64,000 bases of DNA from Dimorphilus gyrociliatus (Eukaryota > Annelida > Polychaeta > Dinophilidae). A model generated the notes under the pieces. That model saw only the letters and a list, made by a program, of their open reading frames with translations, ran no database searches and was not told the origin of the DNA. The position numbers and the translations under genes are program-made. Below are positions 49,936 to 61,600 of the stretch, piece by piece. The stretch lies in assembly GCA_904063045.1 (NCBI GenBank), contig CAJFCJ010000007.1:1991404-2055403 (forward strand), given 5' to 3'. How positions within the stretch are numbered: position 1 is the stretch's first letter; each line of letters starts with the position of its first letter.

Positions 49936-52334
49936 TTATCGTACAACTAACGATGGTGCTTTGGGAGGGAGTGTGTAAGGAGTTCCTAGAATTAGATCAC
50001 TAATACGCGCTGCTTCACGTAAGCCTGAAAGTAATGCTCCATGGACAGTTGCTGGATATTGACGAATTGTATGTTCACCAGCAAAAAATAACCGTGGTTT
50101 TACTGGAACAGCCAATTGATCGTAATCTGCTCCGGAAGATCCTGTAGCAACAAACGTATATGCTCCATGAGAGTTAGGATCGCCCATCCAGCGAGTTACT
50201 ACAGCTTCTTTAGGTGGAGGTACATTAGGATTTCCAAATATTGCTTTAAGAACTGAAATTGTTCGACCAACAATCACATCGTCCGTGACACTTTCCATTA
50301 TTCTTGCCGCGTTTCCAGCTACCATTGCTATAATTACTGGACTATTGTAAAGAGTCCAAAACAAGAATAACTCGCCTCGAGAGGCAGTAGTTGTTCCAAT
50401 ATGACCAAACAAATGATAACTAGACTCCCAAAATATTTTGTCGAAGCATAATACAACTTTATTAAGATTACCAAATCCCAAGCGCTGAATGGCTGTAAGT
50501 TTCCATTCTGGCAGTGGAGGTTCAAATTTTGGACAGTTATCATTTTTAAGCACCCCTAGAGGCAATGTACATAAAACAGCATCTCCTTTAAATACTACTG
50601 CTTCTTTATTTTTCATCGCCGTTACTGTAACCCCTTCCCTGGAATACTGAATTCTTGTAACTGGACTGTTGAGCAAAATATTTGGTAAACTTTGTGCGAG
50701 GGCAACAGCAACGGAAGAATAGCCATTTTTAGCAATTAAATGATTGCCAATAAATTCATAGTCGTCATCTTGATCCCAATGTTTTAAGGATAATTTATTT
50801 AAGGGAGTTGCATTGGCGAACTCTAAGTTAGCGAAATGCCAATCAAGAATTTGACGATCACGAGACTGTAAAAGATTAAACTATAATTTATTACACAAAT
50901 ACTCATTAATACTTACTGATAAATATATGTCACTCGGTAAATTTTCCTCAAGTTCTTTGAGTTTCTTCTCAAGAGTGTCCTTCTTCTCAAGAAGAGATTC
51001 ATATTCTTTGACAGACAGATTTAATTCTCGTAGGTTCTTTCTCTTTAAAAATTTTACGGTAACGTCATCTGAATTTCCATTCTTTTTCCCATCTGTTGTT
51101 TTATCATTTGCTTCTTCGTAACATTGGAAAGCAGTTTTAATTTTTTTTATCAGTAAAGCCATTCTTGAATATATCTCACGAAGTTTTTCTTGCTCAGTGA
51201 CCACTTGCTTTAATTGTAAGCATTGCGCTTCTTTAACTGATTTTTCCTGCAATTTTATAACATATTCGAGTGTGTTACCAAGAGATAAAGGTTCTCCATT
51301 TGCTGTATTGAAGTCCATTTGATGAGAAATATACGATGACGCCTCAAGAAGTCTGTTGAACTCCTTTTCAATCATTTCATCTTTCTCCTTTACAATAGTG
51401 TTTCCGTTGGATTCATAGAGAGGACACCTTTGTCGAACTTTGTGCAATTCTAAATCTATTTGTTTACTTAAAACCGTTATCGGATTTCCACCTAGTCCAG
51501 TGATTACCATTGCACCTAAATCCGCAACATAATCATTTTTTTTAAAAGTCTTTATTCTTCCTCCAACCCTATCAGTACTCTCTAACACAATTGTATCAAT
51601 ACCAAATGATTCCAGTTGCCTGGCAGCAATTAAACCAGAAATGCCAGCACCTATAATTATTACTTTTCCTCGACGTTCTTTTGGACTTGATAAGCGTTGA
51701 TAGACTCCAAAATTAATAGAACCATAACGATCGAGAAAGGAATGAACACGAGTGATGAGAGGTCCATCGCTGTTGTACGGAGCATCAATTCCTGAGAGAG
51801 CACGTTCTATAGTTAGCTCTTTTTTGGAATCGCTCAGCCAGAGAAGTAGCAACTTGTTTCGAATATGAAGAAAAACTTGTTGTGATTCCGTGCCGGCAGC
51901 AACTATCTCAGGAAAGCATTCCGCTTCTAAAGCGGTCATTTTATCGGGAGGCACACGGCTCTGGAAGGCTGCATCTTCGCAAGTTTCAATCTTAGGTAGC
52001 TCAACTAAAATATATATAAATTTTTTTAAAAGACGCACTCATAACCGATTGATATATACCACTCGTATCTTCCTCACTCTCGTCTTCGTATACAACTTTG
52101 GGTAGTTTCGGTCTTGGTGATTCTGACCGATCTGATTCTTTTTCCGAATCATCATTTTGTGTATGTTCCATCAAAGATTTCTAGAATATTTTTTAATGCT
52201 GTTTAAATAAAATCTGCGCTGTTTGGTATATATCTTACCCTAGGTTTTTTGCGAAGGTTCCTACTGGGCGATTCTTCCATAATTTGTTGGTCATTATCGC
52301 TCTTATTATCCGTGTCCACTGAATTCTTTGACAT
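49936..52334 (-). CDS. KDM1A: Lysine-specific histone demethylase 1A (LSD1)
   Basis: FAD-dependent H3K4me1/2 demethylase of CoREST-type complexes. Exons in order 52239-52334, 52060-52180, 50917-52004, 49936-50865; 744 aa. The disordered acidic N-terminus (about 85 residues) is much shorter than in human. Then SWIRM ([31 protein letters not shown]), the amine-oxidase N-half with the FAD dinucleotide motif ([25 protein letters not shown]), the tower insertion (about 100 residues of antiparallel coiled coil from [11 protein letters not shown] to LPSDIYLS, where an exon ends), and the C-half with [11 protein letters not shown] (Lys next to the flavin kept), [13 protein letters not shown] and [18 protein letters not shown]. 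Everything needed for catalysis and CoREST binding appears present. Confidence 0.96.
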
Positions 52335-52612
52335 AGTGAAAATAATCGATACTAGCAGATGATAAGTAGAATTCTACCATGCACGCGAATATTCAATCGA
52401 GATTGTACATCGGGCTAAAATTTACGATGAAAGGTAGCGGTCTTTACCTTTGTGCATCAAAATCCGCCATGATAAAATTTGCGGATTTCAACAGATAGAT
52501 GGCGCTATGCATCGCGTACGTAGCATAGCGTTTTGTTGTTATGTTATCAATGTTTAAAGAAACATATTTCTTTTGCAAGAAAAAAAATTACAAACAATAT
52601 AGTAAGCCTTAG

Positions 52613-54518
52613 TTAGTTTTTAACCTTATCCATAGTAACATCTTTATTAAATTTTCTATCATTTCGAGCCCTTCCCATTCCCCTTGCCCGTCCCCTATAA
52701 GTTGACCTTGGCGCGCGTTGCCCGCCCCTGCTTTCTTCGCGATGATCATTCTCACTATTTCGACCATTATTAGTGGGATAGCATGCCTGAGAGGCTTTTA
52801 TACGTCCTTGTCCTGAGTTGTGATTATGTCTCGTATAGAAATGCCTTTTGCCTCGGCCAGTTACAGAGTTCAATTCATATTGTTTTCCTTTAAATTCTTC
52901 AGTTGGTTGCGCATCTGTCGTTTTAGTAGTTTTATCATTGTCGTGTGTTTTGTTGTAGTGAGGTTTTTGCGAACGGGAATAGTTTTTACGACGAGAACCC
53001 AAATTTCTACCACTCCCTCTAAAATTGGAAAACTGCTTGTATGAGTCAGAAGTCTTTCCTTTATTCGGTCTTTTATCCTTAATCATTTCTTGACTAGTTT
53101 TTCGATTATTTGCTGCAGCTCTCTTCAGCTGCTCGTTTATTAAGTTGATTGAAGTATTCATTGTCTTATCAGCGGAAGTTGAATGTTTCAATCGATATAT
53201 TTCGGTTTCGGATAATATAGTAGATTCATCATACTGAGAAAAGTTTGCCGAAAAAAAGTGTTCAATATAGTTAGACTCTAATACGATTGTAGAGAGAATA
53301 AAAGGAAAGCTCTTTCTTCTTTGCATGCCACTTGATACATTACAATTACTACCAATATCTTTAAAATTAGTTGAAGTTGACTTATTTCTTTGCCTCGTCT
53401 GATTTTTGACTGTGTTTTTGTTATTGCTGTCGCCATTTTCATCATGTTTTTTAGTTATAATCGTGTCCTATTAAACGACGAGTATTTTTATAAAGTAAAA
53501 TAATTTGTTTATACTGTAAATACAGTATATATAAATAAAACTTACAGCTTTTATTAAATATTTTGTTTTGTTTTCTTTAACATTTATAATACCTCCCTTC
53601 CTTTTTTGTTTAAGGTATATTGGCCAAAGTTTTTCTTGTTGCCTCTTCCAATTGATAAATCCTTCGGTAGGTTTAAAGATTACATCCTCCTCCGAGTTTA
53701 AAGTATTTGATTCCATCAAATTAGAAAGTTCTTCGTTATATAATATCTTTAGTCGACAGATTGGACACAATAGCTGGAAAAGTTGTTTGGAATTATTTTT
53801 TAATAGGTCTTTACAACAATATATACAAACCTCTGGATTCTCTTTTTTTCTTTGCTTTGTGTTCTGAGTTTTTTTTTCTCGCTCCTGGTGTTTAACATAT
53901 CGAATGAAACAAGAAGCATGAAAGAAATGAAAGCATTCAGTTTTAAATACACGATTAGATTCATTGAAATGATCTAAGCACAGTAAACATGGAGTGCACG
54001 GTAGGTTTGAATCCAAATAGTCTATAAGGTGCTGCAGTAAATCGAATATCACTGGATGGCCTATTCTTAATTCTAAGAACGATTGTAAATTTTCAAGGAT
54101 AAATGATAGTCTCTCATCTGATAGGCCACGACTGGTTTCGAAGGAAACTTGAGGTTTTTCATTAGGATACTAAAATAACAGTTGGTAATTTTTATAAAAG
54201 AACTCAAGAATAAAATAAACCTCTGCTGACAAATCGATAACAACTTGGGCGCAAACATTTTTTTGCTCATCATGATTCACCCTTGGTTCCAATAAGATTT
54301 TTAATTTCCACGCCCTATAGTTTGAAAATAAACTCTATCTTGGCAACAAAATAATTGCTTAACTTACGAATCATACTTTTCCACTTTCAACTCTTCATAA
54401 ATCTCTCTCACAGCCATTATTTCACATTCTCTAAGAAAAGTCAAATAAAGAGAATTAGTTGAAAATCGGATACTTTTAAAGAAAAAAAAGCTAACGTGCT
54501 GACTTCACTTTCAGCCAT
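52613..54518 (-). CDS. RNF25: RING finger protein 25 (RWD-RING E3 ligase)
   Basis: E3 ubiquitin ligase family linked to ribosome-stalling responses and RPS27A ubiquitination. Exons in order 54496-54518, 54368-54430, 54221-54314, 53546-54169, 52613-53467; 552 aa. The RWD domain (about 10-120) has VREIYEEL, YPNEKPQVSF and the closing FDLLQHLIDYL helix. The RING (about 135-225) has CLLCLDHF, ECFHFFHASCF, a long basic insert, VCIYCCKDL and CPICRLKI, a RING-H2-like layout typical of RNF25. After a linker with KLWPIYLKQKRKGG the last exon adds about 280 residues of low-complexity sequence ending in an Arg/Gly-rich, RGG-type region (STYRGRARGMGRAR), which suggests RNA or ribosome association. The first exon is only 23 nt. 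Confidence 0.9.
53514..53533. repeat. TATACTGTAAATACAGTATA palindrome
   Basis: Near-perfect inverted repeat in the last RNF25 intron, 13 nt from the exon-4 donor (53546). It combines both core orientations seen in the (TA)n tracts. Confidence 0.85.
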
Positions 54519-54910
54519 TAAATTAAATTTTTGTTTAACAGTATACTACAATTAACTATTTAAATCAGTTGAAAATGGAATGTTAATCCAATACAAAATG
54601 CAAAATATTGCTATATTGCCACGTGCTTATTTAGAATGATTTCTCTCTTGTAAAAGACATCCTATAGATGGTTCAGAGTGCATGGTAATATTTATAGGCC
54701 TTGAATAAGGCATTGTATGGGTATCGAATCTTTTTTGAAAGGGCGCAAAATTTAAATATTTTCAACAAATCAATAAAAAAAATCTATCCGTCTTAATGAA
54801 GCAGTACAAATTTGCATCAAGCCGGAAACTTTCAACGCATTAATCGAGCATTTCAATAAGAATCGATAGTAGTTCGAATTCTGATACAATTCAGAAAGAG
54901 CTTGAAAGCT
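54519..54910. other. Divergent promoter region RNF25 / orphan
   Basis: 392 nt between the start codons of RNF25 (-) and the orphan at 54911 (+); likely a shared bidirectional promoter. AT-rich, with no obvious TATA box assignment. Confidence 0.5.
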
Positions 54911-55500
54911 ATGTCGAACGGTTTGCCTCAACTACCAACAGTAGCGGAGGAAAGAACGAATTCGCCTCCACCTTCGGATTTTTCTCTTTTCGTGCCATCT
55001 CCGCCTAACGGGTAAATTCAGCGGTCTTTATACTGTTTATTTATTAGAATAGTAGGCATTATTGTAATGAATGACGCTAAATAGAAGGCTTAAAGTCAGA
55101 GCAAATACGATTTCTTTGAATAAAAGTTATGATAAGAAATAGACAAATGACCGAATAAAAGTGTCGAATTCCATTGGAAAGTGATTAGTCGAGCTATTTG
55201 CCAGTTGAGAGCACTATGACGACGAGGAGAGGGTCTAACCATGCCGGAGCACTAAAAAAACGAATAGGTGCTATATTAAAGGATACTAAAACTTCTAGAC
55301 AGTCACCTAAGGATGAAATTATTCAAGACGGCGATCTCGTATATAGGACTATTAGAACCTATCCCTCCATTAGAAATCGATCACCAGATCTCAGAACATC
55401 AATAGTTCGCCTCAGTGCTCTCGATGGTAAAAGTTTTATTTCTCCCGAAAGACGTTCATCATCTCAAGACGAAAACTTTTCGCCAAAAGTTGATAGGTAA
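54911..55500 (+). CDS. Uncharacterised small basic protein
   Basis: Exons 54911-55011 and 55194-55500 joined in phase 2, 135 aa. The N-terminus is Pro/Ser-rich (NSPPPSDFSLFVPSPP), followed by TTRRGSNHAGALKKRIG, a mixed basic stretch, and a Ser/Arg-rich C-terminus (SPERRSSSQDENFSPKVDR). No signal peptide, TM or Cys cluster; many SP/RxxS sites suggest a phosphorylated disordered protein. The stop overlaps a possible donor (ATAG|GTAAAC at 55498), so a further exon is possible, though androglobin starts 160 nt on. I do not recognise a family. The acceptor used (GTCGAG) is weak and was chosen because the neighbouring ones put the frame into stops. Confidence 0.55.
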
Positions 55501-55659
55501 ACCCATGCCATCTGTCGCATTAGCAATATATCTCCTCTAGGCCTAATTATAGCGCATGCGTATCAATCGTTGGTAACCAGAAAATGGCGCTAGCGTATAC
55601 AAATCGAATTATCGTTACTTATCAAGTAGTTTTAATGTAAAGAATATAATTTGAATTTT

Positions 55660-58600
55660 ATGGCTGCTAAAGGTCCTAAAAAAAGTGGAGGTGGTAGATC
55701 AGATTCAGCACTTAGGAAAGAGTAAGTCAAAAGAATTGTTAAATGACTGCAACAACATAGTTTATCGTGTTTTCGGCTTTTTAAATAATGTTAATTTGTT
55801 AATTTTATCATTTAATTTTTAATCTAAATTTTAAGGGCTGCCTCAATTGCAACAAGCCTGGGGAACAAAGAAAAGAGAAATATAATAATTTGGCCAGAAT
55901 GGAATGATGCTGATTTAAATACTGAAAAATGGGATGCTGTTCATCGAGTAGATAAAAAAGCAGAAAAAGGAAAATCTCCAGTTGTTCAGCACTATTTTGA
56001 TGATCCTGAAGCCAGAGTTGAATTTTTTGCTTGTGGGTTTAAACCTGTTTCCTGGAAAAGACCTCAAGAATTTATACTTGACAAAGTTCCTGTTGTTATT
56101 GACCCTGAACATTGCACAGGATTCGATTTGATTTCATGTAGCGAAGTTGCTCACGAAAATGAACTAATACGACACATTTCTAGCCAAATATCATCTTTAT
56201 TCCTTGTACGCCGTCTTAAAGGCCAAACATCAGAAGAGAACGTACCTTTCGATGGGACTTATACATATCGTTGGCGACCTTGGGAACATATATTTATGGC
56301 AAAACTTGCGGGTAAAGGACCTAATGCTCCCACCTTTAACCCGTTCGGAAAGTATGCAGTCAAAATATATTGGATGGGTTGTTGGCGAAAAATTATTATC
56401 GATGACTCTATTCCGTTCGACGATAATGATAAACCACTTTTACCATGCACCAAACAACCACAAGAACTTTGGCCAATGTTATTAACGAAAGCCCTTCTAA
56501 AAATTGCTGCTATAGACTTTGGCTCCGGATCTCCTTATTTAGACTTTGGCGACTTCAACGTTATTGAATGTCTAACTGGATGGGTTCCGGAAACTATTCC
56601 ATTGCAGTGTGGTTATCGAAGTGAAATGTGGAATCTGTTGAAGAATGTACTGCCTGAATTCAAATTACCGGATCCCGAAAAAGAAAAGGAAGCCGCATCT
56701 CAGATTGCAACTGATATTGAGGTCTAATATTGAAAAACAGATTTTATTCAGAAAACTAATGTCGAATTTTTTCTTTAGGAACCAGCAAAGTCAGAAGAAA
56801 TTGTAAAAGATGCTAAAGCTGTTGATACTAAAAATCAGAAAGATACCAAGAAAGATAAAAGTGACAAAAAGGATAAGAAAGACAACAAGGAAAAAGCAAG
56901 TAAGTAATTGTAAGATGGAATAAAACTAATATCCTAATAATTTACCGTAAGCCATGTAGCAAAACTCTTCCATAACCATTAGATAACGACGGTTTTAAAT
57001 AAAATCTGTTGTTAAAATAGTAGAAAGTATTAGCATAGATAAACCTTTCACAGCAAAACGATCCAAGCATAAACACGTCGAAACAGACGATGTAGCAGGT
57101 GACTGATTTGTTAAGCACAATTATTTTTTTCATATCAAGATAGTCCCCATCCCTTTTCTTTATTGCATGCAGACACCTGTGATAGATAATCATATTTTCA
57201 TATTGTTTTGAATTACTGCGTGTTTAGATAAACGAGACGCGAAGCGAATGTCAGTGCAGTCAGCTAGAGCTGCATCAGGTAGGGTATTATGGCGCTTAAT
57301 AGAAAATTATAAAATTATTATTGGGTATTAAAGCAACGAAAATATTAAGTTTTTAATCATTCGCTGTTGCTTGATTGTTAATTTTTGCTATGTATTTGTT
57401 TATTATCCTAGTTTGCTAGCTAGTTAGAAATGTAAACGAAGATAAGTTTGCTGATGTTAAATTCTGCATGATTCTTTTAAGTCTGCATTTTTTTTCGCAT
57501 GCTCTTAATTGAATATTACGAATTACGAATTTTCATTTTTATCAATTTCTTTTCAGAGGAGAAGAGTATAGTTCTTGACGAAAATGCAACTCCTCAAAAT
57601 CCGGAATTAATAGTTCTTGCTAGTTATTGTGGTCCACCAAAGTTTCCAATGAAAGTATCAGCTCTTACTGAGATGGCAGACGCAAGCGAAAGGCTACGAC
57701 AAACTGGCTTTTCTCACCAATATACTCATTCCGTTCTCCTTCAGCAGACGAGGTATGGTAATATTTAGGCTGACAAGGCTTCAAATTTTCCTTAATTTTC
57801 TTTATAGATCTTGCCCTCTGGAACCTCCACCTCCGCAAGAAATTGTGCCCAACTGGAAGCTTATTCGACCTCGAAAGAAAAAAGGAACTCCATCTGATTT
57901 ACCAGAAGAGGAAGAGATAGAGAAGCCAATTCAAAGTGTTGAATTGTTTTCTCCATTTCTGGATTATAAAGTCAGCCATATGCCAATTCCACAAAAGACG
58001 AAGAGGCCTAAATCAGCTTTAGAAAGACATTCCACAAAGGTATCTCCAGCTGACCCTATTGAGGAAGAAGACAAGCCCAAACCAATTCCATCTCCATCGC
58101 CACCAATTCAGAGAGAAGCCACACCTCCCGTTCCTCCGGCTGTCTCAACTCAACCTTCAGTGGATTTAGTAAGCTTTCCAATCTTATAACTATAATTACT
58201 GATGTAAGATCTTATAGAAAAATGGAACTGACGACGGTAAAAAGAAACAACCTGCTGCAAATTCCAACAACACTAAAGTTACTGCGCCATCACCGGATGT
58301 AAGTAGATAAAAAGATACCCTTAAATAAAATTATAAAATATTGAATTTTACAGAAAAATTCAAAGAAGAAAGGACCTTCAACACCAACAGGGAGCATAAC
58401 TACAAAAGATTCTGGCAAAGAAGAAATTCCCAAAGTCACAGAACCTTCGCAAGGATCACAAGAAGTAGCTACTTCAGAAGTAGACAAAACTGAAATGACA
58501 AAAAGACAATCTCTATGGATGGATTATGAGATATTTTCTAGGTGTTTTAGGTATGTAATAGGTCAATTTATCTTTATCAGTGTTTAATATAACGCTTAAT

Positions 58601-61600
58601 TTTAGGATGATAACTATTTATCATAAAACGGAAACATATCAATTTTCGGCAAAAGATTCGGATTTGACCAAAGTATCTACTCCATCTCCAACAAGAGATA
58701 AGAAAGGAGCAGCGGGAGCAGCCGTGGTATATTTTATAGATATCAAGAGTTTTTTTTAAATATATTAATTTTTCAATATCCTTTCAGCCACAAGAAGAGA
58801 AATCTCCAATGTTTTTATGTAAGATTGAAAATCTGTACAAGAACATAAATACTTATAATAACAATTTTAACAGTTGTAGATAGCTTGAGAACAAGTGAAA
58901 TTGTCGTTTCCTTCAATGCTCTATGTCGTTGGCCAGCTGAGCGTAGTATTGGTTTGTTGCCCTCTAAAACTAAGTCGGATTCGGAAAGCACCTCAGAATC
59001 TCCGCTTCAGAATTCATCTGCAACATTTAACGAGATAATTCAGCCAGGATTACTTGTCGCTGAACCATATTCTTGGAAAACTGTTGTAACTGGTCAACCT
59101 ATACTACGCCTTAGGACAACAGGTTCTAAATCTGCAGTGATGACTTTACAACCTGGTCGTCATCTCTTAAAATTGCATACAAACTCTCCTCTTGGTTATC
59201 ATATTCATTTCCTTTCTGCAACTCCATTCGTTTTCGGTGACGAAGATAAGATTATGAACGAACTCGTAAAAGAAAGCGCTAGATTTTTAAATTCGTCTCA
59301 ACTTTTAGCAAAAGCATTGGGAAAATGTCTTACATCTTTGTCAGACACAGAAAAATTAAAAGAAGCTTGGGATGAGTTTATTTCCATCCATTGTCCCTAT
59401 TTGGCAGAGAAAAACGCAAGGATTAAGAGACATTTTTCAATTTGGAATGAAGCTCTATTTTTAACTGTTCAAAAATTTTTGAAAGAAGATGCCTCTAACT
59501 TTCGAACTCCGGAAATGGCTTTTGCATGGCGCGTTTTAACTCAGGATTGCACATCTACTAATATTTTAGGGCAGGATCTAAGTCACTCTCGTCCAGGTTA
59601 GATAAATAATAAAAAATGCCAATCAGCACACTTTTTTTAATAATTGTTGTTCATAACTGGTCATGTTTACTTTGCACCTATCGTTTGTATTTTAGTCGGT
59701 TTGCGCACTGAAACTTCCAACACACCGCGACCACCAGTTGTCGCTCCCCCGCCTGCAGGTATTCTAACTAATTACAAGAGATGAAAAAGCAATAATATAT
59801 CCTACTTTTATCTATCTTGTGTTTATTTTTTTTATTGCTTTCATACATGAAATTCTCATTCAGGAGATTAGGAGATTTTTTTTTATTATAATCGTTTCTT
59901 TATATTATTTTATTAGTTTGGTTTGCTGTTGTATTTTTTTTTTGTTTGGTTCCCGTGTGCATTATCTCTTATACAAAAAGTTCTAACTGCTTTGAATATA
60001 GTTTTCTATATTCTTTAATAGTTAAATTTTCGTTATTTTTACTTTTTATTACATCAGCTTTATAATTCCTTTGGATTCCATTTTTTATGTTTTTGTTTTT
60101 TCTATAGCTACGGCTGCAGCTGGTAGCGTTCGTGGTTCTGCTAGAGATTCAAAAATGAAGAAACGTGCCTCTGAAAAAAATAAAGAAGGTAAATTTTAAA
60201 TAAGAAGTAATTCTGTACGATTTACAAATTGCCTTTTGTATATTTTAACTAAATTTATTAACAATTATAATTAAAAAAAAAATGGTAATACTTAATGCTA
60301 CTCGCAGCGGAACAGCATGCCGATCGTTTGGCTAATGGTAGGTCTTAATAAGAAAAATATAGTTATAGTTTTCTATCGTTCTTATGTTAAGGAATATTTT
60401 TCTTATGTTGTTTCTATTTTTTATTTCTCCTCGATATCTATTCAGCTATATTATTGATTGGGATTTTTACTTTTTTTTTTATCTTTCCATCTTCTCTCAA
60501 GTGTCGTTCGATTATTGTAAAAAAAAAAGTTTATTGGGTTTATGTGTTTTCTTTTATAAGCCTCTAAAGAAGCTTTCATATACTGAAATTGACAATTTTT
60601 GCTTTACAATTATTTCAGAAGCTCAACACGGGGAAAAGGAAAAGGATCCCCGTATTGAATATTGGATTAATAGATACCAAAAGGAAGAAATTACTGTGGA
60701 AGAACAAGTTGCAGCCACAAGAATTCAAAAAGTTTATAAAGGTCATTGGGTCAGAAGTATTTTAAAAGCGAGAAGACCAAACTTGATGTTTGTAAAGATG
60801 AAAGAGAAGGGGGAATACACTTACATTGATTTAAATTTGAGATGTTCAGAATGGCTACAAAAATCCTGGAATATTATCGAACCAAAAACAGAGGAATTTG
60901 GATTACAACTCTTTAGGAATGTTTTTAGGAAAGATCCAGATATGTTGGAACGATATACTTTTCACAAAGACGAATGGAATAAAATTTCTTATCAAGATTT
61001 CAGCGGTACATATCCTGAGAAAGCCCATAACTCTTGGTTCGTACTCTTCAAAGAAATTTTTTATGTTTCTGAAGAACTTCCAGAAGTATTGTGCGTTCCA
61101 AAATTATATGTACCATTTCAAGCGGCCATGGTTCGAGTTGTTGACAATGACACTGGCCAAGAATTACCTAAAGTATTTAATAAAGTCTCTCCGCATATTT
61201 ACCGCTTGAATAGAAAAGGCTACACATTCATGGCTGAAGCCAGAACGTCTGATAGTCCTATTCCAGCTGGTAGATGGAGGCTACGGTTGATAGGATCTGC
61301 ATCTCCACTCCCTGCACCGGCTAAGCCAGAGGCTATAAGTGCCGCTTTTGACGTTCATGAAATTCGAGATTACTATGTTCCCAAAAATAGCTTGTTTTTG
61401 CGGTACAATGTTAAAAATGTGTCTGATGATCAAGTTGCGGTCGTTCAGCTATCAACGTCGAATAGTGACGTCCAAATCAAGATAACTGTTTTTGATAATG
61501 ACATAGAAGTAGCAAGTACTCAAGGAAAAGGTCATGCAGTTATTCCGGCAGTTCTATTTCACCGAACGCAACCTTTAGATGACGAAACATCGAGTAAAAG

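Noticed and set aside
52820-53044. Plus-strand hydrophobic ORF
   Set aside because: Antisense shadow of the RNF25 last exon; low-complexity coding on minus explains it.
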